64,000 nt of DNA from Paraburkholderia eburnea (GCF_002917095.1 NZ_PQGA01000001.1:372001-436000), one strand, 5' to 3'; counted from the stretch's first letter, positions 9,161-18,843 are shown. Translations and numbers: made by a program. The notes: a model not told the origin generated them from the letters alone.

Positions 9161-10672
9161 TCACGCGCCGCGCCCTGATACGAGCGAACGATGGCGCGCG
9201 GACGCGGCCCGCAACGGCAGGCGAGTCGCCTGTGCGTCGCGCGTGACGACTTCCGGCGGCACGTCCCGAACCGCCAGCACACGCGGCGGCGGCGCGACGG
9301 CGCGCCGGCGCAGCGGCACCGAGAGACCGCCCGCCGCAGCCGCAAGCATGTAGAAGCACGGGCCCAGATAGAACGTCGAGCCGCTCACCGAAGCGACAAT
9401 CAGCGCGGCGAAGACGCCGTGGCGCGCCGCATACGCGATCGCCCGCTCTTCGAGCGGATAGTGCCGCTGGATCGGCGCGAATGCGGTCTTGCCAATGAAG
9501 AGCGCGTAGCAGACCGTACCCACGACGCCAAGCCCCCCCAGCACCACCACGGCGAAGCTGGACACTCGCTGGCTGCCGATGCCGACGCCGATCCCGTAGG
9601 TCTCGAAGAAGTTCGTCATGGCTTGAGCGTTGAGCCCCGCGCGCTCGACGCCCGACGCACTATCGGCCTTGCTGAGCACGGTGATCTCGACGAAATCGCT
9701 GAGCGCTTTCACCACCGACGGCATGAACAGCCCGATGTAGAGCGCCGCCAGCACGCCCAGGCTGACCATGAGGATCAACACGCGCAGCTTGCGCGCCTCG
9801 GCGATGCGTGTGATCTGGCCGGGACGGCTCAGGACCAGCACGGCCAGGTAGCCGCCAAGCCCCACATAGGCGCTGCCCGAGGTCGACAGCAGCAGCAGCA
9901 GCGCGCTGCCGGCTGCCAGTGTCCCGGAGGTCTTCGGACGATAGCCGAATAGCCAGAGCACGAGGCAAAACGCAAACATCTCGATCGTGAAATAGGCGAA
10001 CGCCGCCGTCTCGCTGAAGGTTCCGCTGATGCGCACGAGCCCACCCAGCGTCCAGCCGGACAGATCCGCGAACTGCGCCGTCTTGACGACGGAGAGCACG
10101 TCCACGCCCGCCGCATGCGAGGCAATATCGATCACGCCCGCTGCCACGTTCAGGCCCGCCACCAGCAGGATGCCGTTCGCGAGCACGCGGTACGCGCCGC
10201 GGCAATTCATGAACACACCCATGCAGCAGTAAGCGATCAGATCGCCGACGCAATACACCGACTGCGTCAGGTTCCCCGATACCGGCCCGAGCGGCTGCAA
10301 CATGCCGGCCTGGTTCGGATCGACGGCATTGCGGTCGATCGTGAAGACGAGCGTTGAACCGGCCAGCGCGCGTGGCAGAACGATCGCGCCGAACACGGCC
10401 CAGAGCACCGTGCAGAGCAGCCAGAAACCCGGTTTGCCGAATTCGACGACGCGGCCGAACTGCGCCCCCCCGCCGAGGTTGAACGCGCGTATCGCGAAAA
10501 AGGCCAGAAACAGGTTGGCGGGCAGGATGCTGATGTTGCCGGGCAAGACCAGCGCCGACGCGCAGGCGAACATCGCAAGCGAAGCCAGCCCGTACACCGA
10601 CCAGCGATACGACGCATTGAGCGCCAGCAGGCCGCACACGAATACGATGACACCAAAGCCCGTCAGTCCCAA
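9161..10672 (-). CDS. Wzy-like polysaccharide polymerase (O-antigen ligase/polymerase type)
   Basis: This 503-residue protein has about twelve to thirteen hydrophobic helices and a long extracytoplasmic loop between roughly residues 95 and 150. That pattern is typical of Wzy polymerases, which join lipid-linked repeat units in the periplasm. Sequence similarity within the family is always weak, so the call depends on topology and on its place at the end of a glycosyltransferase operon, where the cepacian cluster also carries its polymerase. Translation appears to start at a TTG (10670-10672): a textbook GGAGG lies at 10678-10682, five bases upstream, and no ATG or GTG is equally placed. The gene begins 30 bp after the preceding glycosyltransferase stop. 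O-antigen ligase activity is an alternative. Confidence 0.75.
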   Translation of the reverse strand: MGLTGFGVIVFVCGLLALNASYRWSVYGLASLAMFACASALVLPGNISILPANLFLAFFAIRAFNLGGGAQFGRVVEFGKPGFWLLCTVLWAVFGAIVLPRALAGSTLVFTIDRNAVDPNQAGMLQPLGPVSGNLTQSVYCVGDLIAYCCMGVFMNCRGAYRVLANGILLVAGLNVAAGVIDIASHAAGVDVLSVVKTAQFADLSGWTLGGLVRISGTFSETAAFAYFTIEMFAFCLVLWLFGYRPKTSGTLAAGSALLLLLSTSGSAYVGLGGYLAVLVLSRPGQITRIAEARKLRVLILMVSLGVLAALYIGLFMPSVVKALSDFVEITVLSKADSASGVERAGLNAQAMTNFFETYGIGVGIGSQRVSSFAVVVLGGLGVVGTVCYALFIGKTAFAPIQRHYPLEERAIAYAARHGVFAALIVASVSGSTFYLGPCFYMLAAAAGGLSVPLRRRAVAPPPRVLAVRDVPPEVVTRDAQATRLPLRAASARHRSLVSGRGA

Positions 10673-10702
10673 TTTAGCCTCCGTCGACCGGTCGCTGCAC
10701 GC

Positions 10703-11623
10703 TCAAAGATCGAGAATGCGCAGCGGGTGATTGACGCCCCTCACGATGTCCGCGAGGGCAAGAAGATTGCCTTTGAGCCGGCCCCGGTAATCGAAGAGCG
10801 GATGGCCGCGCAGGCTGTGATAAAGGTTCGACAGCAGATGCCGCGCAATGTAGCGGCAGGCGTGATAGCGCTGCATCGTGTGCTTGCGCGCGAGATACAG
10901 CGGATTCGCCACCTGCGAGTAGCCGAACTTCACGCCCGAGGTCCGGCCACTGCGCACGCCCAGGTGCACGCCCAGGCAAGACGGCTCGTAGACGACCGCG
11001 CCTAGTTCGCGCGCGCGCGCGGTGAAGTCATAGTCTTCCTGCCAGCCATAGAGCGGCAGGGCCTCGTCGAAGCGGTGCGCGCGGAACACGCGATCGACGA
11101 ACGCCATGTTGCAGCCGTACGCACAGCCCGCGTCGCGCCGGTCGGAGCCGGATGCCCAGTGCAACTCGCGCGGCTTTTCGCCGGACAGGTAACGCAGCGC
11201 GTCGGCCTCGCTCACGCCGCCGCTTTTCACGCCATCGGCCAGCACCTGGCCCGTCATGCCGATCACGTCGCTCTGGCCTTCGAACAGCGCCTGGCAGTGG
11301 CGCAGCCAACCCGGATGCGGGCGGAAGTCGTCATCGAAGAAGCAGGCGAACCAGCGCTCGCCGCCAGCCTCGTCGGGCGCGTCCTTGAGGATCGCCTCGA
11401 TGGCCGCGTTGCGCTGTATCGTGAGCCCCGGCGCCCTCGCGAGCCGCATCTCCACGCGCGCGAGCGCAAGCAGCGGATGGCCCGCGACGTCCGGCAGATC
11501 ACCAACCGATGCGCCGACGATATGCACGACGTCGGGCCGCGCGTCCTGGGCCGCCAGCATATCGAGCAGCACGCGCGTCTCCAACGGTCGCCCTTTCGTC
11601 GCCACGACTACGTATTTCTTCAT
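10703..11623 (-). CDS. Glycosyltransferase family 2
   Basis: This 306-residue GT-A-fold protein has an N-terminal sugar-nucleotide region beginning MKKYVVVATKGRP and an acidic FFDDDFRPHPGW motif at about residues 108-119 as the probable metal/nucleotide site. PLYGWQEDYDF near residue 205 supplies the ED pair expected of the catalytic base. It probably adds one residue of the repeat unit at the cytoplasmic membrane face. The ATG at 11623 follows GGGGGA; an in-frame upstream extension to 11851 has no family character. It lies between a GT4 gene (44 bp upstream) and the polymerase gene (30 bp downstream), so it is part of the same transcript. The donor sugar is unknown. Confidence 0.85.
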   Translation of the reverse strand: MKKYVVVATKGRPLETRVLLDMLAAQDARPDVVHIVGASVGDLPDVAGHPLLALARVEMRLARAPGLTIQRNAAIEAILKDAPDEAGGERWFACFFDDDFRPHPGWLRHCQALFEGQSDVIGMTGQVLADGVKSGGVSEADALRYLSGEKPRELHWASGSDRRDAGCAYGCNMAFVDRVFRAHRFDEALPLYGWQEDYDFTARARELGAVVYEPSCLGVHLGVRSGRTSGVKFGYSQVANPLYLARKHTMQRYHACRYIARHLLSNLYHSLRGHPLFDYRGRLKGNLLALADIVRGVNHPLRILDL

Positions 11624-11666
11624 GAATCCCCCGAATTGATCCGTTTTTTTGCGGGCGCGCCGCTCT

Positions 11667-12902
11667 TCAGGCAAGGCGCCGGCGGGAATTGATGAGCGGC
11701 AGTTCGTCCGCGCCGCGTATCGAATCGACCGTACTTTCGACGACGCCCATGAATTCGCGTCTGAAGCGCTCGCCCGAAAAGCGCATCGCATTGCGCCGGC
11801 AGACTTCGGGCCGAAACGGCGCATGTTCTTCGAAGCGCTCCAGCGCGGCAACGATGGACGTCACGCTCTGCTCCATGAAGAAGAGTCCCGTGGCGCGCTC
11901 CGGGTCCTGCGAATCGACCACGCTCTCGCGCGCGCCGCCGCGTCCGAACGCGATCACCGGCGTGCCGCAGGCCTGCGCCTCGACCACCGAAATGCCGAAA
12001 TCCTCTTCGGCGGCGAACACAAAAGCACGCGCGCGCTGCATGTGCTCGACCAGCACGCCGTCCGGCTGATAGCCCAGCAACGTGATATTGGGCGTCGCGA
12101 GCGCCTTGGCGCGCGCAAAGTCCGGCCCGTCGCCGATCACGACGAGGCGCCGCTCCGGCATCGACGCGAACGCCTCGACGAGCAGCGGAATGCGCTTGTA
12201 GGGCACCATGCGCGACGCCACGAGGTAGTAGTCGTCATGCTCGGCGCCAAGTCCGAAGCGCTCGACATCGACAGGCGGATAGACCACCGACGCATCGCAT
12301 CCGTAAGCCTTGCGGATGCGCCGCGCGACGAACTCGGAGTTCGACACGAAAGCGTCCACGCCATGCGCCGTGCGCTGGTCCCAGATGCGCATGTAATGAA
12401 GCATCGTGCGCGCGAGCCAGCTACGCAGACCGCGCTGAATGCCGGCCTCCGCGAGATACTGGTGCTGCAGGTCCCACGCATAGCGGATCGGCGAATGCAC
12501 GTAGCTCACATGCACCTGATTGGGCCCGGTCAGCACGCCCTTGGCCACCGCGTGGCTCGACGAAATCACGAGGTCGTAACCCGACAGATCGAACTGCTCG
12601 ACGGCGAGCGGCATGAGCGGCAGATAGGCGCGAAACGACGACTTCGCGCGCGGCAGATGCTGGATGAACGAGGTGCTCGCGCGCTTGCCGCCGAGCGCGC
12701 CGCGCAATGGCTCGGGAAAGAAGTCCACCACGCTGAAGAGATCGGCATTCGGCCACATCTGGAGAATCTGTTCGAGCACCTTCTCGGAGCCCGCGTAGGC
12801 GACCAGCCAGTCGTGAATGACGGCCACGCGCCCGAAGCGCCGCATATCGCCCATCGGGAAGCCTCCCTGCGCGGCCGGCACAACCTGCGTTACATGAGCC
12901 AT
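11667..12902 (-). CDS. Glycosyltransferase family 4 (GT-B fold)
   Basis: This 411-residue protein opens its catalytic part with RVAVIHDWLVAYAGSEKVLEQ and ends with the nucleotide-binding block EEDFGISVVEAQACGTPVIAF, in which the E-x7-E motif of retaining GT4 enzymes is clear. VSYVHSPIRYAWD in the N-terminal half is also characteristic of this subfamily. It belongs to the group often annotated as mannosyltransferases in Burkholderia exopolysaccharide clusters, but the donor cannot be read here. The ATG at 12902 has GAGGAG upstream and overlaps the stop of the preceding GT4 gene by 13 bp, which implies translational coupling. A longer in-frame reading to 13631 is rejected because it runs antiparallel to that gene's coding constraint. 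Confidence 0.88.
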   Translation of the reverse strand: MAHVTQVVPAAQGGFPMGDMRRFGRVAVIHDWLVAYAGSEKVLEQILQMWPNADLFSVVDFFPEPLRGALGGKRASTSFIQHLPRAKSSFRAYLPLMPLAVEQFDLSGYDLVISSSHAVAKGVLTGPNQVHVSYVHSPIRYAWDLQHQYLAEAGIQRGLRSWLARTMLHYMRIWDQRTAHGVDAFVSNSEFVARRIRKAYGCDASVVYPPVDVERFGLGAEHDDYYLVASRMVPYKRIPLLVEAFASMPERRLVVIGDGPDFARAKALATPNITLLGYQPDGVLVEHMQRARAFVFAAEEDFGISVVEAQACGTPVIAFGRGGARESVVDSQDPERATGLFFMEQSVTSIVAALERFEEHAPFRPEVCRRNAMRFSGERFRREFMGVVESTVDSIRGADELPLINSRRRLA

Positions 12903-14023
12903 GGCGATATCTCCTCGATGAGCCTGACTGCCGTCGTGCGCCACGTCAGCGCAGCGGTGCGTTCGCGCCCGCGCGCGCGCAGCGCTTCGCGCAACGCGCT
13001 GTCCGCCGTGACGCGTTCGAGCAGCGCCGCGAGTTGGGCGGGATCGTCCGGCGACGTGTACAGCACCGCGTCGCCGCATGCCTCCACCACGGCGGGCAGG
13101 CACGAGGCGATCACGGGGCAGTCCAGCGCGAGCGCCTCGACTGGCGGCAGCCCGAATCCTTCGTAGCGCGAAGGATAGACAAAGCACGCCGCATCGCGAT
13201 AAAGCGCGACCAGATCCTCGTCGCTGACATAGCCGAGATATTTCACGAAGTCGGGCAGCGCGCCGTCCGCCGCGCCGTACACGCGTGCGTCGCCGCCTCC
13301 CACCACCACGATGTCGAAGCGCGCGTCGGGGATGAGCCGCGCCGCGTCCGCCACGAGCCGGAAGTTCTTGTGGCGGTTCAGGCTGCCCACCGCCAGCACG
13401 AAGGGACGGCCGCCGTGCAGGATCTCGTGGACGCCGGATCTGGCGGTTTTTTTCGGTGTGGCGGCGCCCTCTGCGCTCACGCGCAGCATGTGCTCGCCGC
13501 TTTCCGGCACCACGCCGATCTTGCTCAACGGAATGCGATAGGCGTCGCAGAGTTCGCGCCGCGAAAACTCCGACACCGTGATCACGCGCCGCGCGATGCG
13601 GCCGATGCGCGGCGCCATGAGCCGATACCACGCGACGAACTCGCGGCTATAACTTTCCGGCACGCGCGCGGGCGCCGCATCGTGCAGCACCGTAACCTGC
13701 CGGCCGTAAAAGAGCGGTGCGCAATTGCACAGATTCAGCAGCAGACTGCCCGCCGCCGCGCGCGGCAGCCCCAGTTGCTCCCAGCGCACGCCCGCACCCG
13801 CGCCGCTCGCACGCAGCGCGATATGCCTGAACGGATTGGGCAGCGCATGCAGCGCCGCCGGCACGACGATCTCGGCACGCAGCCCGGCCACGGCAGGCTC
13901 GCCCGCGTCGATGAGCGCGTCGAGCGCGCGCACCGTCTCGAACGCGAAGCGGTCGACGCCCGTGGCGCGACGGCCCATGAAGCGTCCGTTGATGACGAGC
14001 GAACCGGACTGACTGGATTTCAT
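12890..14023 (-). CDS. Glycosyltransferase family 4 (GT-B fold)
   Basis: This 377-residue protein has NGRFMGRRATGVDRFAFE at the N-terminus, the usual acceptor-side motif of this GT4 branch. FVLAVGSLNRHKNF sits at the domain junction and YPSRYEGFGLPPVEALA carries the E-x7-E nucleotide-binding signature. Relatives in exopolysaccharide operons transfer mannose, rhamnose or glucose; the sugar is not predictable. Two starts are possible: ATG at 14023, chosen because it aligns with relatives, or a TTG at 14068 that overlaps the previous stop as TTGA and would favour coupled translation. The gene sits between a GT2 gene and another GT4 gene with minimal spacing, and its stop overlaps the next start. 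Confidence 0.88.
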   Translation of the reverse strand: MKSSQSGSLVINGRFMGRRATGVDRFAFETVRALDALIDAGEPAVAGLRAEIVVPAALHALPNPFRHIALRASGAGAGVRWEQLGLPRAAAGSLLLNLCNCAPLFYGRQVTVLHDAAPARVPESYSREFVAWYRLMAPRIGRIARRVITVSEFSRRELCDAYRIPLSKIGVVPESGEHMLRVSAEGAATPKKTARSGVHEILHGGRPFVLAVGSLNRHKNFRLVADAARLIPDARFDIVVVGGGDARVYGAADGALPDFVKYLGYVSDEDLVALYRDAACFVYPSRYEGFGLPPVEALALDCPVIASCLPAVVEACGDAVLYTSPDDPAQLAALLERVTADSALREALRARGRERTAALTWRTTAVRLIEEISPWLM

Positions 14024-14064
14024 TGACGTGTGCCGCCCCGAAGATATTAATTTCGTTATCCCGA

Positions 14065-15102
14065 TCAACGCGCCACAGTCGGGCGGCGGAACAACGGATT
14101 GGCGATATAGCGAAGCGCGAAGCGGTTAAGCCGCACCGACGGGACGAGGCACATCAGCGTCAGGCCCATGACGCCGATCTTCTTGCGAGCGTCCCAGAAC
14201 GGATTGCCGAGCAGCGAGCGAAAATAATCTCTCGACCTGAACAGCAGCCAGTGCCAGCGCTTCGCCGTCGACGCCTCGTAAAGATGGGCGCAAAGACGGT
14301 TCTTCTCGTACGAATAATCGATGAAGCGCGCAGGCAACTCCTCGCCAAGGCGCGTGCTGGTCATGTGACGCAGTGTCTCCCAGCGCCACGGGAACGACTG
14401 TTCGACGTCGCGCACATTCTCGCAATTGCCGATGCCGAGGCTCACCGCGCCCGCGGCCGTCTTGCGCTCGACGCTGCGATGCACGCGATATCCGCCAAGC
14501 GGCTGGTCGAGTGCGCAGATGCGGCCCGTTAGCGCCACGCCATAGATCGCGAAGAAGTCGGCCGCCTTGCGTTGCTCGGCCGACAGCGGAATGGGAAAGA
14601 CCGAACGCAGCGCGCTCACCCGGTAGGCATTGCCCGAGGCCGGCGGCGAAGGATAGAGCCAGCCGCGCCGCAGGATCGTCGCGCAGTCGCTTGGCGGCGT
14701 GGCGCCCGGCACGAGCGCGCCGGTGTCGGTACCGTCCTCATCGATGACGCGCAGTTTGAACTGGACCTTGACGAAGTCGCCGCTCGCAAACGCGCGCAGC
14801 ACTTCGTCGATCGCCCCTGGATACAGCACGTCGTCGGAATCGAGAAACAGCACGAACTCGGTCTGCACGAGCGCGAGGCCGAGGTTGTACACGGAACACT
14901 GGCCGCCGTTGGCCTTGTACACCGGCCTGACGCGCTCACCGAAGCGATCGTGGTAGCGCTCGATGATCTCGCGCGATTCGTCGACCGAGCCGTCGTCGAT
15001 CACGAGCAAGTCGGCCTGGGTCTGTGCAAGCGCCGACTCGATCGCCTCGGGCAGGAAGCGCGCATAGTTGTAGTTGCCAATCACGACGGTAAGCGCCTTC
15101 AT
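14065..15102 (-). CDS. Glycosyltransferase family 2
   Basis: This 345-residue GT2 protein begins MKALTVVIGNYNYARFLPEA, the standard N-terminal strand-helix of the GT-A fold. It then has LLVIDDGSVDES (first acidic site) and VLFLDSDDVLYPG (DXD-like metal site at about residues 86-98). The C-terminal third is basic and amphipathic, which suits peripheral membrane contact. The ATG at 15102 has GGAG eight bases upstream and lies only 4 bp after the kinase stop codon, so it is translated within the operon. In the homologous cepacian order, a glycosyltransferase also follows the kinase gene. It probably adds one sugar of the repeat unit; which one is unknown. Confidence 0.88.
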   Translation of the reverse strand: MKALTVVIGNYNYARFLPEAIESALAQTQADLLVIDDGSVDESREIIERYHDRFGERVRPVYKANGGQCSVYNLGLALVQTEFVLFLDSDDVLYPGAIDEVLRAFASGDFVKVQFKLRVIDEDGTDTGALVPGATPPSDCATILRRGWLYPSPPASGNAYRVSALRSVFPIPLSAEQRKAADFFAIYGVALTGRICALDQPLGGYRVHRSVERKTAAGAVSLGIGNCENVRDVEQSFPWRWETLRHMTSTRLGEELPARFIDYSYEKNRLCAHLYEASTAKRWHWLLFRSRDYFRSLLGNPFWDARKKIGVMGLTLMCLVPSVRLNRFALRYIANPLFRRPTVAR

Positions 15103-15106
15103 TCGG

Positions 15107-17359
15107 TCAGCTCCAGTTCGCCGCGCTGCCGTCCGCACCGCTGCGCGTGTCGCTGAAGCTGGCGTAGCCGTAGGCCGCGTATTCGCTGCCGTACTTGCCC
15201 GGACGCGCCGTCATGTCGTTGAAAATCACGCCGCGGATCGGCACGCCGATCTGCTCGAAGCGGCGCACCGACTCGCGCAGATCCGTCACGCTCGTGACGC
15301 CATGACGGGCGACCAGGAACACCATGCCCGCGAGATTGGCCACGATTCCCGAATCGGCGACCGGCAGAATCGGCGGTGCGTCGATCAGCACGACGTCGTA
15401 GTGATCGTTGGCCCATTGCGTGAAGTGCGCAAAGCTCGCGTCGCGCAGCAACTCGCTCGCATTGGTCACGTAGCCGCCGTTGGCCACGAAATCGACGCCC
15501 GGCAACACCTGCCGATGCACGACACTCTCGTAGGCTGCGCCCTCCACGATGTCCGTGATGCCGGGGCTCGACGGCACGGACACGTGCGTGTTGAGCGAGC
15601 CGCGCCGCAAGTCGGCATCGACGAGCAACACCCGCTTGCCCGACGCGCCGAGCAACGCCGCGAGATTGACCGAGACGAACGACTTGCCCACCACGGGCGT
15701 CGGACCGGCAAGCAGGACCACGCGGTTCTGCGCATCCTGCAGCGCGAATTCGAGCGCGCTGCAGAAGCTGCGCAGGCTTTCGACGGCCGCATCGAACGCC
15801 GACGTATGCGCGAGCACCCCGCCCGCGCCCACCCCGCCGGTGGGCAGGCGGCGCGTGAGCGTGTGCTGCAGGCGGCTGCGCGGCACCGCGGCATACACCG
15901 TCAGGCCCGCCCCCATCTCGATCTCGTCGATCTGGGCAATGCCCGCATTCAGACGGCGCTTGAGCAGCACGAACGAGATGCTCACGAAAAGCCCCGTCAG
16001 GAACGCAGCAATCACCACGAACGCACGCTTGGGACGGATCGGGCCTTCGGGCACGACAGCGCCATCGATCAGACGCACGTTCGACACCTTGCCCGCCTTG
16101 GCGAGGCGAACCTGCTCGCGCGTGTTGAGCAGATTCGTGTAGATCGTCGTATCGACCTGCACTTCGCGCTGCAGGCGCAACACGCTCTGTTCGAGCGGCG
16201 GCAACTCGCGTGTCTGCGCGCCGTACAGCGCCAGCGCCTTGCGCGCCTCGTCCAGTTGACCGTCGATGGCGATCACGGCGGGGTTGTCCGGCGTGAAGCG
16301 CGCCATCAACTGCGCGCGTTGCTGACGCAGATCGGCGATGCGCATCTGCGCCTGCGACGAGCTTTGCAGCAGCGCCGTCGCCTCAGCGCCCAGATCCACC
16401 GCGCCATGCTCCGAGCGGAACGTGTTGAACTCGTTCTCGGCCTTTTCGAGCTGGGCCTTCATTTCGGGCAGTTGCTGATCGAGGAAGGCAATCGACTTCT
16501 CGGCTTCTTCCTGGGTGCGCTGCACGTTCTGGCGCACGTATTCGTTACCGACGGCGTTCAGGGTCGCGCTCGTGATGACCGGATCATTGCCTTCGAGTAC
16601 GACGCCAATCACGCCGGAGTCCTTGCCCTTTTCCGAGATCGTCAGGCGGCTTTGCAGCGCCTTGACCGCCGATAGCTCCGACATGCGCACGAGCTTGAAC
16701 GTCGCGCCCGGACGGCCCTCCACCGAACCGACCAGCAGATCGATCGCGCCGCCCGGCACGCTGGCATGCAGCGGCACGCCGATACGGCCTTCGAGCGCCA
16801 CGCCGTTGTGCGTGAGCGTATAGCGACCCTCGTCCTTGAGCGTCAAGATAAAGGGCACGAAATACAGCCGCTCGGGCACGTCGAAGCGCTGCACGCCGAT
16901 GGCCTCGCTGCCCCAGTCGTAGCCGCCCCAGCCCGACCAGCCCGACACGGCCAGATGCGTCGAGATCCAGCGCCCGACGACCGGGAAATAGTGCGGCGTG
17001 GCGTCAACGTAGAGCTGCATCGCCTGAACGGCACGCGAAACGACCATGCGCGAACTGAGCACCTCGATTTCCGACGACACCTCCGTCTTCACCGCGAACA
17101 TCGATGAGATGCTGGCGAGCGCATTCTTCGAGCTGCCGTCCTTGTCCTCCACCTGGATCAGCATGTCGGCCTGATATACCGACTGCGCGAGCATTGCGTA
17201 AGCGATGCCCATGATCGTAAAGAGCGCGGTGAGGATAAGGATCAACTTGCGGCTCTGATACAGGATATCGAGCAGCGAGCGGAAATGGCCGCCCTCCGGC
17301 GGTGGCGGCAGCCCGGTCTCGTAGGCCGCGCCCTCAAGCAGATAATCACGCTGGTTCAT
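15107..17359 (-). CDS. Polysaccharide co-polymerase/tyrosine autokinase (Wzc/BceF-like)
   Basis: This 750-residue bacterial tyrosine kinase is fused to a Wzz-type chain-length domain. Residues 25-60 hold the first membrane helix and a Wzz domain follows. A coiled-coil region lies at about 280-410, the second helix at about 445-466, and the cytosolic kinase from about 520. The kinase shows Walker A (GPTPVVGKS, 552-560), Walker A' (VLLVDADLRRG, 577-587) and Walker B (VVLIDAPP, 656-663). A C-terminal tyrosine cluster (Tyr723, 727, 730, 732) is the expected autophosphorylation site. It controls polymer length and export together with the outer-membrane lipoprotein encoded just upstream. Size and order match BceF of the cepacian cluster, but no low-molecular-weight tyrosine phosphatase gene (BceD type) is present beside it, unlike that cluster. 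Confidence 0.93.
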   Translation of the reverse strand: MNQRDYLLEGAAYETGLPPPPEGGHFRSLLDILYQSRKLILILTALFTIMGIAYAMLAQSVYQADMLIQVEDKDGSSKNALASISSMFAVKTEVSSEIEVLSSRMVVSRAVQAMQLYVDATPHYFPVVGRWISTHLAVSGWSGWGGYDWGSEAIGVQRFDVPERLYFVPFILTLKDEGRYTLTHNGVALEGRIGVPLHASVPGGAIDLLVGSVEGRPGATFKLVRMSELSAVKALQSRLTISEKGKDSGVIGVVLEGNDPVITSATLNAVGNEYVRQNVQRTQEEAEKSIAFLDQQLPEMKAQLEKAENEFNTFRSEHGAVDLGAEATALLQSSSQAQMRIADLRQQRAQLMARFTPDNPAVIAIDGQLDEARKALALYGAQTRELPPLEQSVLRLQREVQVDTTIYTNLLNTREQVRLAKAGKVSNVRLIDGAVVPEGPIRPKRAFVVIAAFLTGLFVSISFVLLKRRLNAGIAQIDEIEMGAGLTVYAAVPRSRLQHTLTRRLPTGGVGAGGVLAHTSAFDAAVESLRSFCSALEFALQDAQNRVVLLAGPTPVVGKSFVSVNLAALLGASGKRVLLVDADLRRGSLNTHVSVPSSPGITDIVEGAAYESVVHRQVLPGVDFVANGGYVTNASELLRDASFAHFTQWANDHYDVVLIDAPPILPVADSGIVANLAGMVFLVARHGVTSVTDLRESVRRFEQIGVPIRGVIFNDMTARPGKYGSEYAAYGYASFSDTRSGADGSAANWS

Positions 17360-17411
17360 TCGCTTTCTCCATCTGCGTGCGCGTTCGTGGCGCGCGCGGA
17401 CATGCAGGTTG

Positions 17412-18662
17412 TCAGTAGCCGATTGCGCGGGTCGTCGCTGCGGCCTGAGTGGCAGGCAAGATCAGACCGATGACGCGGCTCCACTTCACGAGCGGCGAAG
17501 CGTCGACGAAAACGACATCGTTGGGCTGCAGATCGAAGGCGTCGGCCGTGGCCATCGCCTGCGCGGAGGTCGCATCGAGGTGATAGACGACCGGCTTGGG
17601 CTGATCGCGCCCGCGCACGACGTACACCTGCGAGGCGTCGCCCGACACCTGGCTGACGCCGCCCGCGTCGCCCAGCGCCTGATTCAGCGTCATGCGCCCG
17701 TTGTTGAATGGCAGACCGCCTGGACGCGATACCTCGCCGAGCACGAAGACCTTGCTGTCGGTCTGCGCGTAGACGCGCACGAGATCGCCGTCGCGCAGGA
17801 TGATGCGGTCGGGGTTGACGGCGCGGCGGATCATGTCCGGAATGTCGACGTACACGGTCTCGTCGCCGCGCGTGACCGCCACCTTCGAGCGATCCGAGGT
17901 GTCGTTGAAGCCGCCTGCGCGGTTGATCGCCTCGGGCAGCGTCATCGGCATATCGTTGAGCACCTGCACGCCCGGCGTGTGCACGGCGCCGTCGACATAG
18001 ACGCGCTTGCTGCGATAGGCCTGGATGCGCACCGTGACTTGCGGCTGACGCACGTACTTCGCGAGCTTTTCGCTCAGCGCATCGCGCACGCCCATTTCCG
18101 TGAGCCCCGCCACCTTGATCGGCCCGATGTACGCGTACTGGATGAAACCGTTCGAATCCACCGTGTAACCGGCGGCCACCGAATTCGAACCGGACGCGTC
18201 CAGGCCGCCGCCACCGCCGGTCGGCATGTTGAGTTCGGGGTGATCCCACACGACGATGCCCAGAATGTCGCCGGGTCCAACCTCATACGGCGTGGGCTTC
18301 GCGAACAACTGGCGAACGTCGGCCGGCACACCCGTTGGCCGCTGCGCGCGCTCCTTGTCCACGAGTTCGCGCGTGATCTCGATCAGCGTGCCCGACGGCG
18401 CGCCGCTCACGTCCGTCGCGGCCTGCGTGCCCGCCGTGCGCGCGTTGCCCGTCGGGTCAGCCCCACCTGACGACGGCATGCCGTTAAAGGTCATGCCGGG
18501 CGAGAACGCGCAGCCACCCAGCGCGCCGAGCGCCACGCCTAGCGCCGCCGAAACCGCCCAGCCGCGCATAGCCCTGCGCGCGCGCGCGCCACGCCGCCAC
18601 GCATGACGAAGTGCGCGGCACGTCCCGTCGACCGTTCCACGGTCCATATCGTTGAGTCGCAT
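17412..18662 (-). CDS. Outer-membrane polysaccharide export lipoprotein (OPX, Wza/BceE-like)
   Basis: This 416-residue OPX protein forms the outer-membrane exit channel for exopolysaccharide. It has a lipoprotein signal ending in GALGGC (lipidated Cys51 from this start). The polysaccharide-export domain starts YEVGPGDILGIVVWDHPELN, and two SLBB-type ligand domains follow (for example RVYVDGAVHTPGVQVLN and VFVLGEVSRPGGLP). The signal peptide is unusually long with the ATG at 18662, which has GGGGGTG upstream; an internal ATG at 18569 would give a normal 20-residue lipoprotein signal and is a real alternative. The gene lies 52 bp upstream of the kinase gene, as expected for a Wza-Wzc pair. Confidence 0.92.
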   Translation of the reverse strand: MRLNDMDRGTVDGTCRALRHAWRRGARARRAMRGWAVSAALGVALGALGGCAFSPGMTFNGMPSSGGADPTGNARTAGTQAATDVSGAPSGTLIEITRELVDKERAQRPTGVPADVRQLFAKPTPYEVGPGDILGIVVWDHPELNMPTGGGGGLDASGSNSVAAGYTVDSNGFIQYAYIGPIKVAGLTEMGVRDALSEKLAKYVRQPQVTVRIQAYRSKRVYVDGAVHTPGVQVLNDMPMTLPEAINRAGGFNDTSDRSKVAVTRGDETVYVDIPDMIRRAVNPDRIILRDGDLVRVYAQTDSKVFVLGEVSRPGGLPFNNGRMTLNQALGDAGGVSQVSGDASQVYVVRGRDQPKPVVYHLDATSAQAMATADAFDLQPNDVVFVDASPLVKWSRVIGLILPATQAAATTRAIGY

Positions 18663-18729
18663 CTGTACACCCCCAATTTGCATGCGGCCGTTGCGTCGCG
18701 TCTCTTGCGCGGCACATCCTGCCCCTACT

Positions 18730-18755
18730 GTTACTGCCCATCGTTACTGCCCATC
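18730..18755. repeat. Two perfect tandem copies of a 13-bp unit
   Basis: The 13-mer GTTACTGCCCATC occurs twice head to tail in the 181-bp gap between the priming transferase gene and the export lipoprotein gene, about 70 bp upstream of the latter's start. It could be a binding site for an operon-internal regulator or a slippage product. Confidence 0.5.
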
Positions 18756-18843
18756 CCGTTGCCGCGACGAACACGGGCGTCGGCACTCGCCAACGCCCGG
18801 GCAGCCCGTCCTCCTCCCTGCCTGTTTCGTACCTTCGCGCTTT

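Noticed and set aside
11667..13631. A 654-codon reading that would extend the GT4 gene 243 codons upstream
   Set aside because: The extra part overlaps another GT4 gene in a different frame and is arginine-rich; a GAGGAG site and family alignment support 12902.
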